From positions 17,186,392 through 17,250,391 of the forward strand of contig NC_067203.1 in NCBI RefSeq assembly GCF_026262505.1: a stretch of 64,000 nucleotides of DNA, written 5' to 3'. Positions 36,634 to 43,449 of this stretch are shown here, one piece after another. Source of the DNA: Trichomonas vaginalis G3 (Eukaryota; Parabasalia; Trichomonadida; Trichomonadidae). The number at the start of each line of letters is the position of its first letter. Position 1 is the first letter of the stretch. Position numbers and translations under genes: made by a program. Under the pieces are notes generated by a model. That model searched no databases. It saw only the letters and a program-made list of their open reading frames with translations, and was not told the DNA's origin.

Positions 36634-37218
36634 TTACTTTACATAACCACCGGCTACCATAAGTCTTTGACGCCAACCCATACCAGCTAATGAAGGTTGA
36701 CTTGTTTTAGTCTCCAGACTAAACTTTGGTTTTGGTTTATCTTCAGTTTTTGGTTTCTCTTCTTCTATTGGTTTTTCGTCACTTTTCGGTTCATCTGACT
36801 TTACCTCACTTGCTGGAACAGTTGTGTCGTCAACATCTTCATAAATATCATATGCCATTTGTTTTTGTTTTCCTTTCAACTTTTTGTGTTTGTTGTAAAG
36901 TTTAGAATATTTCGACTCTAAGTCAATGAGATGTTCTATAATGAACTGTTGGTCAGTGAAGTAAACTTTTCCATCTGTTGTCTCGAAAGCTCCTTCAGAC
37001 TTCAATATTTTATTTGTGAGAGTCTGTTTCTTTTTTGAGATACTTGCCGTTCCATTTTTATGAAAAGTGACTTTGTAGTTAGGGTTTGTATTTCCAGACC
37101 TGGCACTTTCTATTATTGAATTTTTCTCTTCATCTGTAAGTTCTTTGACAGGTTTTGACAATGGTTCTGAACTTTTTGTTTGTGGTGTCAAATCTACCGT
37201 TTCAACTTCTTCGGTCAT
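36634..37218 (-). CDS. Acidic/Lys-rich Maverick protein with possible protease site
   Basis: The 194-residue product has a charged N terminus, a helix around residues 85-120 (HLIDLESKYSKLYNKHKKLK), an Asp/Glu/Pro/Lys-rich stretch and a short C-terminal SLAGMGWRQRLMVAGG. LAGM-G fits the adenovirus-type cleavage consensus, which would release a 13-residue basic peptide. TTTACTGAGATGAA directly precedes the ATG, as for the next gene. Role unknown; virion component inferred. Confidence 0.6.
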   Translation of the reverse strand: MTEEVETVDLTPQTKSSEPLSKPVKELTDEEKNSIIESARSGNTNPNYKVTFHKNGTASISKKKQTLTNKILKSEGAFETTDGKVYFTDQQFIIEHLIDLESKYSKLYNKHKKLKGKQKQMAYDIYEDVDDTTVPASEVKSDEPKSDEKPIEEEKPKTEDKPKPKFSLETKTSQPSLAGMGWRQRLMVAGGYVK

Positions 37219-37224
37219 TTCATC

Positions 37225-37392
37225 TCAGTAAAAAATTTTAGTTTGGTTTTTTTCAACTGGTTGTTTAGGTTTTTTAAGTCGGTCTAAAACTTCCTGAGGT
37301 ATAGGAAGAACTTGACAAACACGTGGTTGTGTAACTGCTGGAAGCCGACAAAGCCATCTTGAGCCCATTTGTCTCAATGCTGTATTGTTCAT
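37225..37392 (-). CDS. Small Maverick protein (55 residues)
   Basis: MNNTALRQMGSRWLCRLPAV and onward, ending in a Lys-rich DRLKKPKQPVEKNQ. The start context TTTACTGAGATGAA is identical to that of the preceding gene, which supports it. No family is recognised. Confidence 0.5.
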   Translation of the reverse strand: MNNTALRQMGSRWLCRLPAVTQPRVCQVLPIPQEVLDRLKKPKQPVEKNQTKIFY

Positions 37393-37411
37393 TTCATCTC
37401 AGTAAAAAAAT

Positions 37412-37812
37412 TTACATTCCCCACGTTTGAGGCGGTTGAGGTTGGTTGTTGTTTACCCACTGTTGTGCATGGTTATATCCTCTGTTAAAGAATCTTTCAC
37501 CTTGGTCCATGTAGTGCCCTGCTTGGTTATAGTAGTCATTTGCTTTGTTATAGTAGTTTCCTGCTTGTCTTCCTACATTGTCCATCCATCCTTGAACTTT
37601 TCCTCTTGTTTCAGGATTTGGAATAAGATTTGCTGCATCTCGTGCTACATCCCAACCTTTCTGTACGGTTTGTATAATAGGTTGTGCTTTCTCTTTCAGT
37701 ATACCTAAGTACTCAAAATCTTCCTTCCAATTCCAAATGCACCTCTGGCTAGTGTTCCCACTGCGGGTAAAAATCTGGATGCGACTCCTGCTAATGCGCC
37801 AAATAAACCCAT
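37412..37812 (-). pseudogene. Amphipathic pVI-like minor protein, one frameshift
   Basis: The N terminus MGLFGALAGVASRFLPAVGT is a Gly/Ala amphipathic helix of the kind found in membrane-active or internal capsid proteins, and MG could be myristoylated. A one-base shift near 37730 moves the frame to LKEKAQPIIQTVQKGWDVAR, after which Tyr/Asn-rich repeats (GNYYNKANDYYNQAGHY) run to QPPQTWGM. Total about 133 residues. Only 16 bp separate its start from the divergent integrase start. Similarity to adenoviral pVI is by composition only. Confidence 0.6.
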
Positions 37813-37828
37813 TTCTTATGGGTTAAAA

Positions 37829-38788
37829 ATGACGAATTCAAACAAGGACCCGTATGTTTCTAAAGCAACAAAGAAAGCACTCATGGTAAAAATCTTTAGT
37901 TCAACACCAAATGCTTGGTTTATGGATATCTTGGAAAACATTCCGAGATATAGAGAAGATGGACCACCATATTGGCTAATATTTGTCGGTCAAAACACAA
38001 GATACTGTGAAGCCATACCATTATGGTCCAAAAATATTTTAGATGTGAAAACTGCTTTGACAATATTCGTTGACAAATACCATCCAACAAAACTGACATC
38101 TGACTGTGAAAGTTCTTTCAAATCAGACGATATTAAAAACTATCTGCGTTCAAAAAATGTAAACCAATATTTCATTGTCGACCAAAACCATTCTGCTCTT
38201 GGTGTCATTGACAGTTGTATAAAAATCTTAAGAGACTTAAACCAACCACAAGGTGGTGAGGTAGATGAAATGTCATATGACGACAAATATAGACACTTCT
38301 CCATGGCAAAGATGAGACAAGTTTTAAATATTTACAATACCCGTAAACAAAAAGGTTTGGGAAACCACTCCCCTGAAGAAATGAAAAACAACCCCGACTT
38401 AGAGAAAGACTATATATTTAATAGTTTAGTCAAAAGAGACAAACAAGAAAGAATGCCGGGCTTCAAACTTCAGAAAGGTGACAAAGTAAAAATAGAAATA
38501 CCTAAACGCGACCCATATGAAAATACTATTGACTATGACAACAATGGGAACTCGACAGGTACTCACATTCGTGTTCGTAAAAATAGAAGAAAGTATACAA
38601 GAGAATATTATGAAGTTTTAGGCAAACATGGCAAAATGTACAGACTGCAAGCAGAAGATAAAACTACTATTGTCAGACCTCGTTTCAAACTTGTCAAAGT
38701 TCAAGGTGGTATACTTTCAAAGACAGTTCCTAACAAATATAAGACAACTCCTGACGAATATGCTAAAGAAGTTGAAAATGACGACTAA
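37829..38788 (+). CDS. Retroviral-type (rve) integrase of the Maverick
   Basis: The 319-residue product has an RNase-H-fold integrase core: WFMDILENIP (first Asp), KLTSDCESSF (second Asp) and HSALGVIDSCIKILRDL, where the usual catalytic Glu is Asp, with 35 residues between the second and third acidic positions. An SH3-like C-terminal part (FKLQKGDKVKIEI and YYEVLGKHGKMYRL) follows. No HHCC zinc finger is visible at the N terminus. It inserts the element into host DNA. The frame is intact. Its stop overlaps the stop of the leftward fibre gene. Confidence 0.88.
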   Translation: MTNSNKDPYVSKATKKALMVKIFSSTPNAWFMDILENIPRYREDGPPYWLIFVGQNTRYCEAIPLWSKNILDVKTALTIFVDKYHPTKLTSDCESSFKSDDIKNYLRSKNVNQYFIVDQNHSALGVIDSCIKILRDLNQPQGGEVDEMSYDDKYRHFSMAKMRQVLNIYNTRKQKGLGNHSPEEMKNNPDLEKDYIFNSLVKRDKQERMPGFKLQKGDKVKIEIPKRDPYENTIDYDNNGNSTGTHIRVRKNRRKYTREYYEVLGKHGKMYRLQAEDKTTIVRPRFKLVKVQGGILSKTVPNKYKTTPDEYAKEVENDD

Positions 38789-40369
38789 GCATTTCTATAC
38801 CATGCGTAAACTGTCATGTAAGGTGGCATGTAGTCTTTACTTTGTCCCGTTGTTTGCGTATACCCTGAAACGCGATGTGTATGGTTTCCTTCTCCCTGTG
38901 TGCTACCCAGAAACAATTTATAGCAAACTGAACGTCGTCTTTAACATCATATCCTTTACCTTTTTTCATTGCTGACCAATCCCAAAATCTATGCTTATGC
39001 CAACCTGCTTGAGATGTACTTAAATCTATGTAGTGACTGTGCGCAGGTAAGTTTTCACCTGAAATCGTTTTACTTCCACCTGTTTCCTTTGAAGAGTTTG
39101 CACAATACAAAAACCTGTCGACTATTTGAGTCCAAGTTCCGAGACCAAGTACTACTTCTGGTCTGGTAGAGTTCATTGACGTGTAAATAGAACCTATAGG
39201 ATATAGTGTTTGAAGTATTTCTGTCTTTAACGTTTGAAGCTCTGTTTTGTCAGCTTATCATATAAATCTTGAGCAGTGAATTTAACTTTGTTTTCATCCT
39301 CCATGACATAGACATTTCTACATCTAATGTCTTTATCCGATGTTAAACCTTCTGGAAAGTTAGGAGGTTTAAAATATAATCCACCCCCACCAGTTTCTTC
39401 AATCGTTCCTAAAATACTTTCTATACCAACAGTTGAGAAGAAGTTATGTGTATGTCCAACGTCACTTTTCCTGTTTAAGGTTTCTTGTAAGTTTGTAATA
39501 TTTGCAATGGTATGTGTATGTCCAACGTCACTTTTCCTGTTTAAGGTTTCTTGTAAGTTTGTAATATTTGCAATGGTATGTGTATGGTTCTTATCTGCTT
39601 TAAGGTCTAAACATCCTGAAACCCATCCTGTATCGGCTTTAGTTTTTAAAATCTTTGTTGTCCGTTCATGGTACCATTCAACCCTTTCTTTAATTTCATT
39701 GTCTTTTTCATCCACATATTCCTTATCTGCCTTCTTCACTAACACACTAGCCATAAGTCCCTTATCTACCTTCTCCTCTAACTCACTGTTGACATATGTT
39801 TTGTCAGCTTTCTTTTCAAGGCTAACGTTTAAGTCTGTTATTTCAGATATAGAATGTGTATGTCCAACGTCACTTTTCCTGTTTAAGGTTTCTTGTAAGT
39901 TTGTAATATTTGCAATGGTATGTATATGAGTCTTTTTAGAATATTCGTTTTCAGCTCTTGTCACTTCACTTGACATTTTATTGTCAACATATGTTTTGTC
40001 TGCTAGTTCAGGATGAGTATGTTCTTTCGTTGCATATGTTGCATCTGCTCTGTCATGTTCTTCTTGAACTTTTTCAATGACATACTCTTTGTCAGCTTTG
40101 TTGTCAACATCTGCTTTCAAAAGAAGTTCTTTTATAGGTTTCTCGTTTAAAGTTCCTTTTGTTGGATTTATACAAACAGTATGGTTCTTATTGTCTTGAA
40201 ACAGAAACTCGTCTGTCATTGGGTTTAATGTCAGTTTTAAGTTTCCTTCTTTCAATGACTCAGATATCTTAGAATAGTTTGAAAAGTTTGTTGTGTTCTT
40301 ATTTAGAGCTTGCAAAATGAGTTGTCGGTTGTGTTGTATTTCTCTCATAGACGCTGTTTCATTCGACAT
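38785..40369 (-). pseudogene. Phage-like tail fibre with collar domain, two frameshifts
   Basis: The product, about 525 residues, starts at MSNETASMREIQHNRQLILQ and continues through repeats such as TIANITNLQETLNRKSDVGH and KADKEYVDEK, with repeated HTH/HTHT His-x-His motifs as in metal-binding phage fibres. After a shift near 39235 it reads YPIGSIYTSMN, then GTWTQIVDRFLY and ENLPAHSHYIDL, the phage collar-domain signature. A second shift near 38900 leads to KDYMPPYMTVYAWYRNA. This is a trimeric receptor-binding fibre by family knowledge. Two internal 75-bp repeats are near-identical. Confidence 0.8.
39443..39578. repeat. Internal repeat of the fibre gene
   Basis: A block encoding IANITNLQETLNRKSDVGHT occurs at about 39443-39508 and 39509-39578, and again at 39860-39922. 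The copies are almost identical at DNA level, suggesting recent expansion or gene conversion. Confidence 0.85.
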
Positions 40370-40387
40370 TTTTATTCTAGATAAAAT

Positions 40388-41236
40388 ATGCTTTCAATAG
40401 AAAAAGAAAATTCAAGAGTTGCTACAACTAAACCATTAGATGAACTTTTTACGAATGTCGGTCAAAAGTTTGAGACAGAGACCGTAAAGCATGAAGGCTA
40501 TCGTTTTGACTACCCACTAAGATGGTTAAGAGACCCATCCGTCACAAAAGCCATTGGCTTTCGTAGAATGAAGTTCATTTCAGAAGCCATACATGGTTTC
40601 CCATTTACGGTCGGTTTTGAAGTTCGATACTATAACAAAGAAAAACGTACGTATGAGAAATTTGTACAGGGAAAACTTTTACAAGTTAGTTTGCTTGTAA
40701 ACTTAGAAACAACTCTTCAAGCTTTTCAAGAAAAAATAAACGATATCTATCTCGAATATGCAAAACAGTACAACATTGACGAAGGAGAGTACCATCTCGA
40801 TATTTTATATGACAGGAAAAATGCAACTGTTAAAATCAATAGAATAGAAGACCTTGGAGAAGACGTTTATATTTCTATAAAATATAACAACTTGGCATGG
40901 TATAGATTTTTGAGGATGTTAAATCAGCCTGCAGAATATCCAGTACACCCGAACTTTTATGAAGTCGAAAACCCTAATGGAACATATGAAAATGTTTTCG
41001 ACTCAGATGCTATTATAGTTCATGCTTCATTTTCTGGTGCACAAAACTCTTTTTTATGCTTGGCAAATGACTTTTACGAAAAACCTACAAAGCTATATGA
41101 ACCACCGAGTGGAAGTATTTCAGACTTTCAAGTATGGTTTACAACAGATGGAAGAAAGAGAATAGTTCCATTATACCATGCGTTTTACTTAGAACTTAGT
41201 CTCATATACAACTACTATCGAACGGTAAAAATATAA
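40388..41236 (+). CDS. Maverick structural-type protein, paralogue 2
   Basis: The 282-residue product is paralogous to the protein at 32798-33658 along its whole length. The first 20 residues, the YRFDYPLRWL block, the HASFSGAQNSFLCLANDFYE block and the DFQVWFTTDG end all correspond. The start codon is 18 bp from the divergent fibre start, so both share a minimal bidirectional promoter. The position next to a fibre gene supports a virion surface role, which is inference. The frame is intact. Confidence 0.7.
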   Translation: MLSIEKENSRVATTKPLDELFTNVGQKFETETVKHEGYRFDYPLRWLRDPSVTKAIGFRRMKFISEAIHGFPFTVGFEVRYYNKEKRTYEKFVQGKLLQVSLLVNLETTLQAFQEKINDIYLEYAKQYNIDEGEYHLDILYDRKNATVKINRIEDLGEDVYISIKYNNLAWYRFLRMLNQPAEYPVHPNFYEVENPNGTYENVFDSDAIIVHASFSGAQNSFLCLANDFYEKPTKLYEPPSGSISDFQVWFTTDGRKRIVPLYHAFYLELSLIYNYYRTVKI

Positions 41237-41238
41237 TT

Positions 41239-41481
41239 TTAATACGGTTGAGGTGTTGGATTTGGTTGCCAACTTGACTGTGGTGCAGGTTCAGGCTGTT
41301 GTATAACAGGAGCTTGTTCTTCTGGTTCAGGGTCTTTAGGTATAATACCAACGAACTGACCTACTCTTTTACCAATATTTTTGACTCCGTTCCAAATTCC
41401 TCTTCCGACAGATTTTATTCCATTCCATATACCTCTTCCAACATTTCGAAAGAAGTTTCCTATTCTTCCAAAGAAACCCAT
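41239..41481 (-). CDS. Amphipathic basic peptide-type protein (80 residues)
   Basis: MGFFGRIGNFFRNVGRGIWN begins a duplicated amphipathic unit (GRGIWNGIKSVGRGIWNGVK) with evenly spaced Gly, Trp and Lys/Arg, followed by a Pro/Gln/Glu-rich tail. The N-terminal MG is a possible myristoylation site. The design resembles membrane-active capsid peptides or core peptides of adenovirus-like virions. It mirrors the MGLFG protein at 37412-37812. Convergent with paralogue 2. Confidence 0.6.
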   Translation of the reverse strand: MGFFGRIGNFFRNVGRGIWNGIKSVGRGIWNGVKNIGKRVGQFVGIIPKDPEPEEQAPVIQQPEPAPQSSWQPNPTPQPY

Positions 41482-41499
41482 TTTACTATATGTAAAAAT

Positions 41500-41862
41500 C
41501 TAATGTCCACCTAGTCTCTTACGTTTCCTGTTGAGTTCCATAGCATTTTTTAACTGGAGCTCATACATTCTATTTCTCCTCTGGTAGAAAACATAGTCTG
41601 GGTCAACTCCTGTGTTCGCGTCATCTGCATAGAGTTGTTTATATCCCACTTCAGGGTTTGTATAAAACTCTTTCCATCTCATATTTGCATACCATGGTGG
41701 TAAGCCTAACGCAGCGTCATTTGACATGGCAGTTTGCATTTGTACATCTGTTGGCACTTGACCATAGTTTGCCATTGCAGTTTGTATTCTAACTTCATTT
41801 GGAATATTCTCTGGGTTTGGTTGTCCAGGTTGCTGTGCATTCGCTAAGTTCTGTGCGTCCAT
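41500..41862 (-). CDS. Uncharacterised Maverick protein (120 residues)
   Basis: The N terminus is Gln/Asn/Pro-rich with a doubled phrase, VRIQTAMANYGQVPTDVQMQ, and the C terminus is helical and basic (YELQLKNAMELNRKRKRLGG). The frame is intact. No family is recognised; a small virion protein is plausible. Confidence 0.6.
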   Translation of the reverse strand: MDAQNLANAQQPGQPNPENIPNEVRIQTAMANYGQVPTDVQMQTAMSNDAALGLPPWYANMRWKEFYTNPEVGYKQLYADDANTGVDPDYVFYQRRNRMYELQLKNAMELNRKRKRLGGH

Positions 41863-41885
41863 TTAATATTAGATAAAAATATCTC

Positions 41886-42017
41886 TTACGAGTACATATG
41901 CTGAACATTTGCTGGTATTGGTTCATCTTCATATTCTCTATATCTTTCTGCCACGTCAAATAAGTAAATGACACAATGGAAAAAACCTAAAACAAGTAGT
42001 CCTATTTCAAACCACAT
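41886..42017 (-). CDS. 43-residue single-span membrane protein
   Basis: MWFEIGLLVLGFFHCVIYLF is a single hydrophobic span, followed by an acidic tail (YREYEDEPIPANVQ). Its start overlaps the methyltransferase stop by 16 bp. Small membrane proteins are common in virus-like elements. It is supported by clean composition and tight packing only. Confidence 0.5.
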   Translation of the reverse strand: MWFEIGLLVLGFFHCVIYLFDVAERYREYEDEPIPANVQHMYS

Positions 42018-42819
42018 TTAGTTACCAATAAAATTTCTTTGTTATGACACTTTTTCCGGTTTATAGGACCTCTCTCATATTCTATCTTATCGTATCTAAA
42101 ATCATAGTCATGTATATCCTCTAACCATCTCATAACGGTTTCCAAACCACTTTTATCGGATGTAAAGTAAAAGCATGGATGGTTATGTAAAACGTCTAAA
42201 GTTTCTAAAGAGTCTCTCAAAGTCCAGTCTGCTTGGTATTGAAAATCGTATGTGTTAAAGAACGGCGGGTCTACTATAAAGAAAACATTTTCCTTGTTTT
42301 TATATTTTTCATACAACTCTGTCCAACGACATCTCACAAACTCTATACCCTCAGTATATTTTTCTATGTTCTCTTTGAAAACCTTTGTATAGTTAAGATA
42401 TAAAACGTTTGACATAAGTGTTTCAATGTCATGAACTCTTATAGAACCACTATACAATAGTCTAGAAGATATACTATCCCAGTCAATATACTCTGCTTTT
42501 TTCAAAACCTCTCTGACAGTATTTTTCTTATCTAATGGTATACGTTCCATCTTACCTATAGGTATCTTTTCTTTTAACTCTTTCAATATTTTGTTTTGTC
42601 TGGTATATGTTTGAGACGGTTCATATAGTTGTCGAAGTCATTGCATATAATCTTTGAGTCAGGAAATACAGTATGGCACAAATGAGATATATAGAAACTT
42701 CCACCGAACAAATCTACAAATGTTAGACCATTCGGTAGTTTCTTAAGTTCTCTCAATAGAATATCTTTACATCTACTCTTATTTCCAAAGAAGGGTAACG
42801 GTGGTTTTGTAAAATTCAT
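42002..42819 (-). pseudogene. Dam-type adenine DNA methyltransferase, one frameshift
   Basis: From MNFTKPPLPFFGNKSRCKDI the frame has the SAM-binding motif LTFVDLFGGSFYISHL, then shifts near 42585 into a second frame with the catalytic motif FIVDPPFFNTYDF, where N6-adenine enzymes most often have DPPY. The C-terminal RKKCHNKEILLVTKC closes the domain. Total about 270 residues. It lies next to the right end and could mark element DNA. The target sequence is unknown. Confidence 0.75.
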
Positions 42820-42870
42820 TTTATATACAATAAAAATGTTTTTACCCTGAAAAGTGACAGAGAAGTGACA

Positions 42871-42918
42871 AAACATCTTCGGGGCTAGAGGGCACGAAGT
42901 GCCTGGAAGCCCCAATAC
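42871..42918. repeat. Right terminal inverted repeat (48 bp core)
   Basis: Exact reverse complement of 16934-16981, followed outward by a run of 15 T (42919-42933). The same nested hairpin is present. Confidence 0.93.
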
Positions 42919-42930
42919 TTTTTTTTTTTT

Positions 42931-42936
42931 TTTATA
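42931..42936. repeat. Candidate target-site duplication TTTATA (right)
   Basis: This is the partner of 16904-16909. The neighbouring T tract belongs to the inverted end, so the border can shift by a base or two. Confidence 0.6.
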
Positions 42937-43449
42937 ATATGTCATTTTTGTTTTGTTTGCCAATTTTCGAAATCAGAATCAAATTCCTAAATATCATCAC
43001 AGAGCCTAAATATCCAATATATGAGCGATAAATGAAATAAATTTCTATTTTAATATAGTGAATATCGAAATTTTCGATACAAATTCTTGTTATTTCAATA
43101 AAATTCTCGTTGAAACACAGCAAATAATTGAAAATACATATAAACTAACATGTGAAGAACATAATGAGAAAATATAAAGATATCTCATTTTTATTTCTTC
43201 AATTTATGACCAATTCCATAGTTGGTTAAAGAAATATCTTTTCATTCATATAGCAAGATGTTGATTTGCTCTGTACCTGAAAATATCTCTCTCCAAGATT
43301 TTTCTTGAATGCAATTTATGACTAAAGTTTGAATTGACTCTGACAATTACTCATTTTGAACTATGTAGCATCTAAAAATCCAATTAATTTCTGATGGTAT
43401 TTTTCCCCGCCATATTTCACTGGATACTTAATTTTCCCGCCAAAATTCA
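42937..43449. other. Host region between Maverick and the Pds5-like gene
   Basis: AT-rich; the last 60 bp hold two E2F-like sites. No gene is seen. A 63-codon leftward frame at 42932-43123 is compositionally random. Confidence 0.5.
43400..43445. promoter_or_regulatory. Two E2F-like sites before the Pds5-like gene
   Basis: TTTTTCCCCGCC (43400-43411) and TTTTCCCGCCAAAA (43432-43445) match the TTTSSCGC consensus. The second ends five bases before the ATG. They resemble the sites in the histone promoters of this window. Confidence 0.5.

Larger units (their letters stand above)
16910..42930. mobile_element. Complete Maverick/Polinton element (about 26 kb)
   Basis: The element is bounded by exact 48-bp inverted repeats (16934-16981 and 42871-42918), each ending outward in an A/T tract. 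TTTATA at 16904-16909 and at 42931-42936 is a candidate 6-bp target duplication, the usual Maverick size, although the A/T tracts make the border uncertain by one or two bases. Inside are the Maverick hallmarks: capsid genes, packaging ATPase, family B polymerase and retroviral-type integrase. Many genes carry single-base frameshifts, so this copy is probably not autonomous. A protease gene was not found. Confidence 0.93.

Noticed and set aside
39730-39745. ACTAACACACTAG resembles the trichomonad 3' splice-site motif ACTAACACACAG
   Set aside because: It differs at the AG end, lies inside the fibre coding region on the opposite strand and has no GTATGT-type 5' site at a suitable distance.
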